Assembly (NCBI GenBank): GCA_035452965.1 | Contig: DAOTCE010000041.1 | Span: 1-42,079 of the forward strand | DNA: 42,079 bases | DNA from: Candidatus Paceibacterota bacterium | GTDB lineage: Bacteria; Verrucomicrobiota; Verrucomicrobiia; Limisphaerales; UBA8199 | Reading direction: 5' to 3' | Part shown: one piece after another, positions 8,757 to 17,248 of the stretch | How positions within the stretch are numbered: the stretch's first letter is position 1 | How the letters are laid out: every line of letters starts with the position of its first letter | Notes under the pieces: generated by a model | Database searches by the model: none | Seen by the model: only the letters and a program-made list of their open reading frames with translations | Told to the model about the DNA's origin: nothing | Translations under genes and position numbers: made by a program

Positions 8757-10103
8757 TCAGACCCCCGGAGTTTGGCCCGGCATGGCGACAGGGTAGTGAC
8801 CCTTTGCATCGGGCATGGCCGGCGGGTTGGAGTCCCAGGTGAAATTGTCAAGTCCGGGGGCCAGTTCAATCTTGGAACCGATGGCTTCGTCCCAGGTAAT
8901 CAGCTTCCCGGATTCGCAGGCCATGCGGCCCATGATGGCGGTGAAGCACGACTTGGCGCAGCGCTCGCTCTCGTTGTAAGGCTTGTCGTTGCGGATGGCA
9001 TCGAAGAGCAGGTCATGCTCGCGCTGATACTGATCGCACGGCTCCCCTTTGTAGCTCCAGATGAGGCTATCGGAGGTTTGGCGGTAGCCCTGGAAAAGGC
9101 GCGGTTTGGGCTGGCCTTCGCCGAGAATGGCGCTGCCCTTGGTGCCTTGGAGGATGCTGCCGAAGAAATCATAACAGTTGGCAATGTGCCGTCCTTGCGC
9201 CACGAATCGTGTGCCGTCAGGGAATGTGTATTCCGCCTCGTAGTGGTCGAAGAGCTGGTCAGCATCCTTGCGGACTTGTCGTCCGCCCATGCCCTGGACG
9301 GAGACGGGCCACGCATTTTTGGCCCAGCAACACACGTCAATATTGTGGATCAGCCAGTCTTCGAGAAAAGTGCCGTTGAGCCAGGTGAAGCAACTGTAGT
9401 TGGCGATCTGGTAGGCCAACTCCTTCGTGCCGGGTTCCCGGGCGCCGATGCCGACGGGGCCGTGCATCCGGTAGGCCCAGCAGGTGACCAGCTCGCCGAT
9501 CAAACCGTCGTGGACCTTCTGGATAGCTTCTTCGAGAGGTTTGGAGTGTCGGCTCATAAGGCCGCCGGCGATCTTGAGGTTCTTCTGCGCGGCTTCCTCG
9601 CCGGCCTTCAGCACGCGGTGGATGCCGGGCGCATCTACTGCAAAGGACTTCTCCATGAAGACATGCACGCCTTTGCGCACCGCGAATTCGAGGTGGATGG
9701 GTCGAAAGGCGGGTGCGGTGGCCAGCAGAACGACGTCGCCCTTGTCGAGAGAGTCAATGGCCTTCATGAATGCGTCCAGCCCGACGAACTGGCGTTCCGG
9801 GGGCACATCGAGCTGTTGCCCGTGTTTGGCTTTCAGATTCCCCAGGCTGCTTTGGAGGCGATGCTGGAAGACATCCGCCATGGCCCAGAGCTTGGTGGGG
9901 CCTTGGGTGGAAAGAGCCTGCGCGGCGGCGCCGGTGCCGCGTCCGCCGCACCCGACGAGGGCGAGTTTAATGGTGTTGTTCTCGGCGGCGTGGCCTGGGC
10001 GGGCGACGGCGCCGGCCAGGGCGGCGCCAGCCAGCATGGTGCCGGAGGTTTTGAGGAATTTCCGGCGGGAGGTGGCCGTCAGGGTGGGGGAATTGGAATT
10101 CAT
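8757..10103 (-). CDS. Tat-exported Gfo/Idh/MocA-family oxidoreductase
   Basis: The 448-residue protein starts with a twin-arginine signal (TSRRKFLKTS at about 11-20, then a hydrophobic run ending near residue 40). A Rossmann domain follows with LVGCGGRGTG (about 49-58) and the family's EK motif in VHVFMEKSFAVDAPG, then the C-terminal GFO_IDH_MocA substrate domain. Exported members are numerous in Planctomycetes and Verrucomicrobia; related enzymes oxidise or epimerise sugars with a tightly bound NAD(P). The substrate cannot be read from the sequence. An ATG at 10184 would add 27 residues before the Tat motif, so 10103 is preferred. The neighbouring divergent gene encodes a beta-barrel-like protein, which fits an envelope location. 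Confidence 0.92.
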   Translation of the reverse strand: MNSNSPTLTATSRRKFLKTSGTMLAGAALAGAVARPGHAAENNTIKLALVGCGGRGTGAAAQALSTQGPTKLWAMADVFQHRLQSSLGNLKAKHGQQLDVPPERQFVGLDAFMKAIDSLDKGDVVLLATAPAFRPIHLEFAVRKGVHVFMEKSFAVDAPGIHRVLKAGEEAAQKNLKIAGGLMSRHSKPLEEAIQKVHDGLIGELVTCWAYRMHGPVGIGAREPGTKELAYQIANYSCFTWLNGTFLEDWLIHNIDVCCWAKNAWPVSVQGMGGRQVRKDADQLFDHYEAEYTFPDGTRFVAQGRHIANCYDFFGSILQGTKGSAILGEGQPKPRLFQGYRQTSDSLIWSYKGEPCDQYQREHDLLFDAIRNDKPYNESERCAKSCFTAIMGRMACESGKLITWDEAIGSKIELAPGLDNFTWDSNPPAMPDAKGHYPVAMPGQTPGV

Positions 10104-10421
10104 GGGGAGTTCAGGACTCGTGATCAAAGACAAACTGCTCATTACGGTCAGCCCCATGATTCCCGGGCTGAGGGTTTTTGGCAAGGCTGTTTGAGCGGTC
10201 GCAGCGGGCGCGTATTGCGGAGTTCATTTTCGGATTTGCAGGGTCAAAGGGCTTTGTTAAGGTCAGGCGCTCGCAGTCATCAACTGCGAATCGTGGGCGG
10301 AATGCGCCAGACATTACACGGCGGGCGACCTCGGAGGCTGGACCTGTCAGACCCGGGAATCGCTGCGGTGACGGAGCAGAATTAACGCAGAAGGAAGAAA
10401 GGCAGAGTTGTGAGAAACCGG
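10104..10421. promoter_or_regulatory. divergent intergenic region with a perfect inverted repeat
   Basis: This 318-base stretch between the divergent oxidoreductase and beta-barrel genes holds no convincing gene. It contains a perfect 7-base inverted repeat, TCGCAGT-CATCA-ACTGCGA, at 10271-10289, close to its middle. The size and position suit a regulator binding site, but a chance stem-loop is also possible. No clear -35/-10 pair was found. Confidence 0.3.
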
Positions 10422-11366
10422 ATGAAACTGAACGTTGAATTGACAGGGCTTGCCATGCGGTTGGCGTGCGCGGCGGGTTTGCTGTTGGCGGCGGCGGCGC
10501 TGGCGTCCGAGAATGCGCCGCACCGGCCGTTCGCGCAATGGGCCGAGCTGCCGCGTCCGCGCCAGTTTGTGGTCGGGCTGGTGTACGCGGAGTCCGAGGC
10601 TTACCGCATTTGGGCTGGCGGCAAGGAGCGCGACATCAAAGTGAAGGACGGCGGAGAGAGTTACGGGATTGACATCAACCAGGGGTACCTGGCGCTGCAG
10701 TACGGCATTACGGAGCGGTGGGCGGCTGATTTGAATGTCGGCTTTACGTCCTGCGGATGGCGCAGCTTCTCCCCGGACCAGGGGACGGAATCCACCACCG
10801 GGCTGATGGATTTCTCCTTCGGCGTTCGCTACCAGATTTTCAACGAGGCCCAGCACACCAACCCGGCGTGGCTGCCGACGCTGACTTTCCGGGCGGGCGC
10901 AGTGCTGCCGGGCACGTATGACGAGGACTTCGAGTTCGCGCCGGGCTTGCGCTCGGCGGCGATCGAGCCGGAGCTGCTGGCCCGCAAGCACTTCGGCTGG
11001 CCGGGCCTGGGGGCCTACTGCGACGCGTTGTATCGGTGGAATCGCACCACGGGCAATGACCATTACATCGTGGCAGTGGGGCTGTTTCAGCAGATCAAAG
11101 GCTGGGAGCTGGACGTGGGCTATCGGCGGCTGCAGACACTCTCGGGCGATGACATTCAGTTCGGGAACCCTAACGATCTGAGCACGATTGATTACCCGCG
11201 GGACCCGCGGGAGATCAGCGACTCGCTGGAAACCGGTTTCAGCTACACAACCGCCAAGCGGCAAATCCGCTATGGCTTCCAATTGCGCTGGGTGTGTGAC
11301 GGCAACAACACTGACCGCAAGCTCTGGGTGGGGGGCTCGGTGGACATACCGATTGGGGGGAGGTAA
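10422..11366 (+). CDS. predicted outer-membrane beta-barrel protein, function unknown
   Basis: The protein is about 314 residues. A hydrophobic signal peptide (MRLACAAGLLLAAAALASE) sits slightly inside the N-terminus. The rest has the alternating short amphipathic strands and aromatic girdles of a beta-barrel: GYLALQYGITERWAADLNVGF, GLMDFSFGVRYQIF, LPTLTFRAGAVLPG, HYIVAVGLFQQIKGWELDVGYRRL, and a final LWVGGSVDIPIGG strand. It resembles uncharacterised MetA-pathway/transporter-like barrel proteins, but I cannot name a family. Possible starts are GTG 10410, ATG 10422 and ATG 10455. I take 10422, while 10455 would give the most compact signal peptide. It is divergent from the exported oxidoreductase and followed by the NfnA-type gene after about 230 bases. 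Confidence 0.7.
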   Translation: MKLNVELTGLAMRLACAAGLLLAAAALASENAPHRPFAQWAELPRPRQFVVGLVYAESEAYRIWAGGKERDIKVKDGGESYGIDINQGYLALQYGITERWAADLNVGFTSCGWRSFSPDQGTESTTGLMDFSFGVRYQIFNEAQHTNPAWLPTLTFRAGAVLPGTYDEDFEFAPGLRSAAIEPELLARKHFGWPGLGAYCDALYRWNRTTGNDHYIVAVGLFQQIKGWELDVGYRRLQTLSGDDIQFGNPNDLSTIDYPRDPREISDSLETGFSYTTAKRQIRYGFQLRWVCDGNNTDRKLWVGGSVDIPIGGR

Positions 11367-11597
11367 GGCCCTCCCGGCAGCGCGGCGAGCGGGAAGCTGG
11401 CGACGCTGAGGCAAAGCGGGCGCCAGCTGTTCCGTGTTACCCTGTTTGCTCAAGCGCCCGAGGGAGATTGTGGAGCGCGATCTATGCGGCACAACCTCTC
11501 CCCGCATGGTTTTCCTGCGAATAGTCAGAGCCAGCCAGTTGACTCCGGTGTAGTCTATGCGCAGTATGATGACCGTATGTCAGTTCGGCCGTTGCGC

Positions 11598-12437
11598 ATG
11601 CATAGTATTGTTGCCAAAGTCCAGCTGAGCCCCAATGTCACCCGGCTCGATGTCGTTGCTCCGCGGATTGCCCAGATCCGGCAGCCTGGCCAGTTCGTGA
11701 TCGTGCACCGGGCCGAGGGAGCGGAACGCATCCCGCTTACCATCGCAGACGCGGACCCCGAGGCCGGGACGATTGCGCTGGTGATCCAGGCGGTGGGCAA
11801 GAGCACGCGAGAACTGGTGGCACTGGAGCCGGGCGCGGCCATTGCTGACATCGCCGGGCCGCTGGGTCATCCGACCGAGTTAATTGCCGCGGGCCGGGCT
11901 CTCTGTGTCGGAGGGGGCGTCGGCACGGCCGTGGTGCATCCCATTGCCCAGGGCTTGAAACGCCGGGGCGTGGGAGTGCTTAGTATCATCGGCGGGCGAT
12001 CGAAGGAGTGGGTCATATTCGAGGCGGAGCTGGGGCGGTTAGGCGAAGTCATGGTCTGCACCGACGACGGCAGCTACGGGCGCCGCGGCTTCGTGACCGA
12101 CGCCGCCAAAGACGTCCTGGCCGGGGGCGGCATTGGCGTTGTCTATGCGGTCGGCCCGGTGCCGATGATGCGCGCCGTGGTGAACCTGACCAGGCCGCTA
12201 GGCGTTCGCACTATCGTCTCACTCAACCCTGTGATGGTGGATGGCACCGGCATGTGCGGCGGCTGCCGGGTCGCGGTCGGCGGCCAGACCCTGTTTGCTT
12301 GTGTGGATGGTCCGGAGTTCGATGGGCACCAAGTTGACTTCGACCTGCTTATGGACCGTTTATCTACCTACCGTGACTTCGAACAACGCGCCCTTGCCGC
12401 TTGTGCTGACGGCGCCTGCAAGATTGGGCTGGGGTAG
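11598..12437 (+). CDS. NADH-dependent ferredoxin:NADP+ oxidoreductase, alpha subunit (NfnA/SudB-like)
   Basis: This FAD and [2Fe-2S] flavoprotein of 279 residues from this start resembles NfnA, the sulfide dehydrogenase beta subunit and PyrK-type proteins. It shows an FAD-binding barrel (APRIAQIRQPGQFVIVH then RIPLTIAD, about 21-51), an NAD-binding domain with CVGGGVGTAVVHPIA (about 103-117), and a C-terminal cluster site with D215-GTGMCGGC and C235 (Cys220, Cys223, Cys235). With NfnB it couples NADH, NADPH and ferredoxin, in some organisms by flavin-based electron bifurcation. The frame is open from 11484, and ATG 11577 is an alternative start. Relatives begin close to MYKIVxK, which aligns with MHSIVAK at 11598. 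The nfnB-type gene starts 51 bases downstream, so the two form an operon. Confidence 0.88.
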   Translation: MHSIVAKVQLSPNVTRLDVVAPRIAQIRQPGQFVIVHRAEGAERIPLTIADADPEAGTIALVIQAVGKSTRELVALEPGAAIADIAGPLGHPTELIAAGRALCVGGGVGTAVVHPIAQGLKRRGVGVLSIIGGRSKEWVIFEAELGRLGEVMVCTDDGSYGRRGFVTDAAKDVLAGGGIGVVYAVGPVPMMRAVVNLTRPLGVRTIVSLNPVMVDGTGMCGGCRVAVGGQTLFACVDGPEFDGHQVDFDLLMDRLSTYRDFEQRALAACADGACKIGLG

Positions 12438-12488
12438 GCGCTCCTCATGGCACCTCGGCAGTTTCCTTAATTCGGATCACAGAATTCT

Positions 12489-13901
12489 GTGCCTCCCAAG
12501 CTCTCCACCAAGCAACGCCTGCAAATCAACCGCCAGAAGATGACGGAGCAGGACCCGCTGGTCCGCAGCGCCAACTTCAACGAGGTCAACCTGGGTCTGC
12601 CTGAGAAGGTCGCCTTGCTCGAAGCCGAACGTTGCCTGCTGTGTAAGGATCCCAAGTGCATTACGGGCTGCCCGGTGAGCGTCAACATCCCGCGCTTCAT
12701 CGCGCTGCTGTCCGAGGGCAAGCTGCCCGAGGCCGCGCAGTGCATGCTCGAAGACAACGCGCTGCCGGCAATCACCGGCCGCGTTTGCCCGCAAGAGACG
12801 CAGTGCGAGATCGAGTGCATTCGCGGGAACAAGGGCCTGCCAGTGGCCATCGGCTACCTCGAACGCTACGTCGGTGACTGGGCCCGCGGCCACAGCGACC
12901 AGCAAACGCTGCACATCGCCCCGCCCAGCGGCAGGAAGGTGGCGGTCGTTGGGTCCGGCCCCGGCGGCCTTACCGCCGCGGGGGAACTGGCCAAGTCGGG
13001 CCATGCCGTCACGATCTTCGAGGCGCTGCACAAACCGGGCGGCGTGCTGGTCTATGGCATTCCCGAGTTTCGCCTGCCCAAGAAGATCGTCGAGGCGGAA
13101 GTCGCGCGCCTCCAGCGGGCCGGGGTGAAGATCGTCTGCAATACGGTCATTGGCCGGACTTATACGGTGCAGGAGCTGCGCGAGCAGTTCGACGCCGTGT
13201 TCATCGCCAACGGCGCTGGCCTGCCCGTGTTCATGAACGTGCCGGGGGAGAATCTCAAGGGCGTATATTCCGCCAACGAATATCTTACCCGCGTGAACCT
13301 CATGGCTGCCTACCAATTCCCGCGGGCCGATACTCCCGTCCTGCAGGGCCAGCGTGTTGCCACCATTGGCGGTGGCAACGTCGCCATGGACTCCGCCCGC
13401 ACCGCCAAGCGGCTCGGAGCCGCGTCCTCCATGGTTATCTACCGCCGTACGCGCAAGGAAATGCCCGCGCGCGCCGAGGAAATCCACCACGCCGAAGAGG
13501 AGAATATCCAGTTCGAATTCCTCACCGCGCCCGTTGAGGTGCTCGGCAACGACAAAAAGTGGGTCACTGGCCTGAAGTGCATTCGCATGAAACTGGGTGA
13601 GCCCGACGCCTCCGGCCGCGCCCGGCCCGTCGTCATCCCCGGTTCGGAGTTTGTCGTGCCCTGCGACGTAGTGGTCGTGGCGATTGGCACCCGCGCCAAC
13701 CCGCTGCTGACCGCCACCTGTCCCGAACTGAAGCTCAACCAGCGGGGCAATGTCGTTGTGGACGACCGCGGCATGACCAGCCTTCCGGGCGTCTTTGCTG
13801 GCGGCGACATTGTCCGCGGCGCCGCCACCGTCATCCTCGCCATGGGCGACGGCAAGCGCACGGCCAAGGCGATAGACGAGTATTTGCGCGGCGCGGGTTA
13901 A
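12489..13901 (+). CDS. NfnB / glutamate synthase small-subunit-like NADPH oxidoreductase
   Basis: The 470-residue protein carries an N-terminal 4Fe-4S domain (Cys49, Cys52, Cys57, Cys61 in CLLCKDPKCITGC, and a second group Cys100, Cys106, Cys110). An FAD Rossmann site follows (VAVVGSGPGGLTAA, about 150-163), then an NADPH Rossmann site (VATIGGGNVAMDSARTAKRLGA, about 287-308) and the closing GVFAGGDIVRGAATVILAMGDGK motif that binds FAD. This architecture is shared by NfnB and by the protein annotated as homotetrameric glutamate synthase GltA. The NfnA-like gene just upstream favours the Nfn reading: reversible transfer between NADPH, ferredoxin and NADH. The start is GTG at 12489, giving the KLSxKxR...MTEQDPLVR N-terminus typical of the family. 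An ATG at 12540 would trim this. Confidence 0.9.
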   Translation: MPPKLSTKQRLQINRQKMTEQDPLVRSANFNEVNLGLPEKVALLEAERCLLCKDPKCITGCPVSVNIPRFIALLSEGKLPEAAQCMLEDNALPAITGRVCPQETQCEIECIRGNKGLPVAIGYLERYVGDWARGHSDQQTLHIAPPSGRKVAVVGSGPGGLTAAGELAKSGHAVTIFEALHKPGGVLVYGIPEFRLPKKIVEAEVARLQRAGVKIVCNTVIGRTYTVQELREQFDAVFIANGAGLPVFMNVPGENLKGVYSANEYLTRVNLMAAYQFPRADTPVLQGQRVATIGGGNVAMDSARTAKRLGAASSMVIYRRTRKEMPARAEEIHHAEEENIQFEFLTAPVEVLGNDKKWVTGLKCIRMKLGEPDASGRARPVVIPGSEFVVPCDVVVVAIGTRANPLLTATCPELKLNQRGNVVVDDRGMTSLPGVFAGGDIVRGAATVILAMGDGKRTAKAIDEYLRGAG

Positions 13902-13955
13902 CACCCCCCTCGCCATCGTTCCCGGCAGGAGTCAATAGCCCCCTGGCTTTGGCAG

Positions 13956-13978
13956 CCTCTCTCCTTCAAAGAGAGAGG
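13956..13978. terminator. stem-loop between convergent genes, possible bidirectional terminator
   Basis: CCTCTCTC (13956-13963) and GAGAGAGG (13971-13978) form a perfect 8-base stem with a 7-base loop, CTTCAAA. It lies in the 122-base gap between the convergent nfnB-type and sulfatase genes, where a terminator is expected. There is no U-tract on either side, so intrinsic termination is uncertain. Confidence 0.35.
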
Positions 13979-14023
13979 AGGCTCGCATTAGTTCCCTGGT
14001 TCGTTCCCGTTCAGGTGCGCGGT

Positions 14024-17000
14024 TCAGGACTTCTTCTGCTTCGCAGGTTTCTTGTCCGGCGGCTGACCGCGCCAGGATCCGAGCGGCAGGACATTGGCCC
14101 GCGCCGCCCACGCTCGCCACTGGGCAGCCAAGTTCCTTGCCTTGCCCGGGCGCTGCGCGGCGAGGTTGTACATTTCCGTCCGGTCCGCGGACATGTCATA
14201 GAGTTCCCACGGTTGGTTAGCCTTGGCAACGAGCTTCCATTGGCCGTCGCGGATGGCGCGGTTGCTCTCATGCTCCCAGCAAATCGGCTGAGCGCGCGCG
14301 ATGCTTTCTCCCGCGAAGGCCGGACGAAGGCTGACTCCTTCCATGGGCTGGATTTTCTGTCCGCCTTTCTCGGCCGGGTAGGTAGCTCCGCCTACGTCTA
14401 CGCAGGTGGACATTAGATCAACCAGATGGGCGGGCTCGGCCACGAGCTGGTTGCGCAACGTTTCGGGGATGGCCTTGGGCCAATGGACGATGAGCGGGGT
14501 GGCGATGCCTCCTTCGTGCACCCAGTGTTTGTATTCGCGGAACGGGGTGTTGGAGACGTTCGCCCAGCCGCGCCCATAGCCCACGTAGGTATCCTCCGGC
14601 CCCGGCATAACATCGGGGCCGGTGCGCACGGGACGGCCGTCGCGTGTCTGCATCGGCGGCCAGATTTGCTTCTGGAGTTCGTCGGGAGCCATCGGCTTGC
14701 AGACCATGTTTCTCACCTCGTCGGCATTCGACTTGCGCCCCATCGGTTCGGCACAGCCGCCGTTGTCTTGCAGGAAGAAGATGAGGGTGTTGTCGAGGCG
14801 GTTCTGCCGCTTGAGTTCGGCGACGATGCGGCCGATGCCCTGATCCAGCCGGTCCACCATCGCGGCATAGACTTCCATGCAGCGAGTTTCCCAAGCCTTG
14901 TTGGTGACGGTGGCCCAGTCTTCAGCTTGGGGCGACAGCTCCCACGCGCGGTCAATTAGGCCCAGTTCCTTAAGCCGGGCGAAGCGGGCGGCGCGGACCG
15001 GGCCGTAGCCGGCGTCGTATTTGCCCCGGTACTTGGCGATATCCTCCGGCGGCGCGTGCATGGGCCAGTGGGCGGCGGTGTAGGCGACATACATGAAGAA
15101 CGGTTCGCTGGGCTGGCTTTGCGCGTGGTCGCGGATGAAGGTAATGGCGTTGTCGCTGATGGCGTCGGTGTAGTAAAAGCGCGCGGGTTTGTATTCGGGA
15201 TCATTGGCGGGCGTGATGTAGGTGTTGTCGCGGCAGAGGGTGGTGGGGTCGTAGAAGCTCCCGGCGCCGGTGACGGTGCCGTAGAAGCGGTCGAACCCGC
15301 GCTGCAATGGCCAGTTATGTTTCGGGCCATCGGGTGCGATGGCATCGCATACGTGCCACTTGCCGCATACATAGGTGCGGTAACCTGCCGGGCGCAGCGC
15401 CTCGGCAATCGTCACGCAGCGCTGGTTCAAGTCCCCCGCATAACCGTCGTCTCGGCCGCTGCCGTGGCCGGTCATGTGCCCCATGCCGGCCTGGTGCGGG
15501 TAAAGCCCGGTCAGCAGGCTGGCCCGGGTCGGACAGCAACGCGCGGTGTTGTAGAACTGGGTGAAGCGCAACCCGTTCTTCGCGAGGGCATCCAGGTTGG
15601 GTGTGGCAATCTCGCTCCCGTAGCAGCCAAGGTCGGAGAAGCCCATGTCGTCGGACATGATGAGGAGGATGTCGGGACGCGAGGCCGCGGCGGAGACCGG
15701 CGCGGGGCCCGGAAGCGACTTCTGCCACTTGAGCGCCTGGGTGGAGAGGCTCTCGGCTGTAGCCTGCTCTTTGTCGGCCAGGTTGGCCGTTTCATTCGGA
15801 TCGGCGGCGATATTGTAAAGCTCGCGCTGGGTGCCATCCGCGTTCACCAGCAGCTTCCAGTTACCGTCACGGACAGCCACGTTCGGGCTGCGGTCGGCTC
15901 CCTTGGGGTAGGCGAAGGCATGGTCGTTGCGGCCGTATTCCCAGAAGAGCGGCCGCGCGCGATTGGCGGCTGGCTTGCCCGAAAAGGCCGCGCTGAGGTC
16001 CACGCCGTCGAGCGCGGCATCTTGCGGCAGCGGCGCGCCGGCGAGGGCGCAGAGGCTGGGGAAGAGGTCCACCGCGCCCATCAGCGTTTGGTCATCTGTG
16101 CGCCCGGCTGGAGCGTGGCCGGGCCAGCGCACGAGGAACGGCATGCGAATGCCGCCTTCGTAAAGGCTGAGTTTGCTGCCGCGCAGGCCTCCCGAGCGCG
16201 TCCCGTGGAAGGTGGGCAGCGCGCCGTTGTCACTGGAGAAGATCACCAGTGTCTTTGCGTCGAGGCCCAACTCCTTCAGCCCGGTCATGAACCGGCCGAG
16301 CTGCCGGTCGTATTCGTCGAGCACAGCGCTGAACTTGCGCTCCTCCTCCGGGCCGTTCGGGTATTCGCGAAGCCGTTCCTCGCTGGGGACCCAGGGCGTG
16401 TGGACTTCGTCCGGCCAGATGTTCACGTAGCAGGGCTGATCGCGATGCCGATTGAGGAAATCGAGCGCCTTGTCCACGAAGAACGCCGAGCGGTCCCATC
16501 GTTTGACCTTGTCGTGCTGGGACCAGATCCAGTTGGTCGCCGTGATGTCCGGGTGCGGGTCCGGGCTTTCCCAGGTGCTGGCGTGTTCGTCGAAGCCGTA
16601 GGCGGAGAAGGGCGGGGCGTTGGTCACGTCGCGTCCGCCGCCCATGTGCCATTTGCCGAAGTGCCCGGTGGCGTAGCCGGCCGCCCGGAGTGTGCGGGCC
16701 AGCGATGGGGCCTTTGGATCGAGGAAGTCCGCCTGCTCGCAAGCGCGGTTACCCTTGCGCGTCTGCAGGTAGCTGGTGATCCGCCAGCGGGCGGGATACA
16801 TCCCAGTGGTAAAGCCGGTGCGCGACGGCGAGCAAATCGGCGAGGCGGTGTAGAACCGGGTGAAGCGGATGCCCTCCCGCGCCAGGCGATCCATATTGGG
16901 GGTGGGCGCAAACTTGCCGCCGTAGCAACCGGGGTCGCCATAGCCCATGTCGTCCGTGAGGATGAAGACGATGTTAGGACGGCTGGTCGGAGCGAGATCG

Positions 17001-17140
17001 GCTGCCGCGAGCGGGGTGGCGCGTTCGAGGCAAAAGGCAGCGACGATTGCAAGTCCGCCAACATGCCAGGGCTGCTTCAGCCTGAATCTGGATCTCGGGG
17101 GATGGCTTGGTTTGCTGGGGTCCTGTCTGGTTGCAGTCAT
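14024..17140 (-). CDS. tandem double sulfatase (two type I sulfatase domains in one protein)
   Basis: The 1038-residue secreted protein contains two complete type I (formylglycine) sulfatases. Domain 1 (about 54-475) starts with RPNIVFILTDDMGYGDPG (metal-binding Asp63/Asp64) and has the formylglycine site CSPSR (Cys103), GHFGKWHMGG and SSDNGALPT. Domain 2 (about 488-1015) restarts with RPDILLIMSDDMGFSDLG and has CCPTR (Cys535), VCGKWH, AAHWPMHAPPED and FLQDNGGC; it looks arylsulfatase-A-like. Between them is only a short Pro/Ala linker (PGPAPVSAAAS) with no stop and no second signal peptide. The N-terminus has one signal (about 21-48). Each domain would hydrolyse sulfate esters, probably on polysaccharides, after a maturase converts the Cys. 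Start at 17140 is chosen because 17188 adds 16 residues before the basic N-region. A divergent partner gene has the same layout. Confidence 0.93.
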   Translation of the reverse strand: MTATRQDPSKPSHPPRSRFRLKQPWHVGGLAIVAAFCLERATPLAAADLAPTSRPNIVFILTDDMGYGDPGCYGGKFAPTPNMDRLAREGIRFTRFYTASPICSPSRTGFTTGMYPARWRITSYLQTRKGNRACEQADFLDPKAPSLARTLRAAGYATGHFGKWHMGGGRDVTNAPPFSAYGFDEHASTWESPDPHPDITATNWIWSQHDKVKRWDRSAFFVDKALDFLNRHRDQPCYVNIWPDEVHTPWVPSEERLREYPNGPEEERKFSAVLDEYDRQLGRFMTGLKELGLDAKTLVIFSSDNGALPTFHGTRSGGLRGSKLSLYEGGIRMPFLVRWPGHAPAGRTDDQTLMGAVDLFPSLCALAGAPLPQDAALDGVDLSAAFSGKPAANRARPLFWEYGRNDHAFAYPKGADRSPNVAVRDGNWKLLVNADGTQRELYNIAADPNETANLADKEQATAESLSTQALKWQKSLPGPAPVSAAASRPDILLIMSDDMGFSDLGCYGSEIATPNLDALAKNGLRFTQFYNTARCCPTRASLLTGLYPHQAGMGHMTGHGSGRDDGYAGDLNQRCVTIAEALRPAGYRTYVCGKWHVCDAIAPDGPKHNWPLQRGFDRFYGTVTGAGSFYDPTTLCRDNTYITPANDPEYKPARFYYTDAISDNAITFIRDHAQSQPSEPFFMYVAYTAAHWPMHAPPEDIAKYRGKYDAGYGPVRAARFARLKELGLIDRAWELSPQAEDWATVTNKAWETRCMEVYAAMVDRLDQGIGRIVAELKRQNRLDNTLIFFLQDNGGCAEPMGRKSNADEVRNMVCKPMAPDELQKQIWPPMQTRDGRPVRTGPDVMPGPEDTYVGYGRGWANVSNTPFREYKHWVHEGGIATPLIVHWPKAIPETLRNQLVAEPAHLVDLMSTCVDVGGATYPAEKGGQKIQPMEGVSLRPAFAGESIARAQPICWEHESNRAIRDGQWKLVAKANQPWELYDMSADRTEMYNLAAQRPGKARNLAAQWRAWAARANVLPLGSWRGQPPDKKPAKQKKS

Positions 17141-17248
17141 AGATACATAGGGCAATGCTGTAATGCGGCAAATCTTAGGGACAATCATGGTCCCGGCACA
17201 ACGATTTGTCTTGCGTAACCTTGGGCCAATCTAAACCGTCTTAGCCCT
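17141..17248. promoter_or_regulatory. divergent promoter region of the two double-sulfatase genes
   Basis: These 108 bases separate the start codons of two divergently transcribed double-sulfatase genes and must hold promoters for both unless they are read from elsewhere. I see only a short inverted repeat, GGGAC-N7-GTCCC, near 17178-17194 and a poor TTGTCT...AATCTA pair toward the plus-strand gene. No promoter is convincing, but the arrangement implies shared control. Confidence 0.35.

Noticed and set aside
13932..14120. A 62-codon frame downstream of the nfnB-type gene
   Set aside because: It overlaps the sulfatase C-terminus and the hairpin, and has no supportable coding features.
15056..17218. 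A 720-codon open frame on the plus strand opposite the first double sulfatase
   Set aside because: The minus strand encodes an unambiguous double sulfatase. The plus-strand translation has no domain-like sequence and is a by-product of high GC content. The same applies to long opposite-strand frames at 848-1969, 2428-3252, 8724-10385, 12477-13916, 17279-19033 and 38680-40548.
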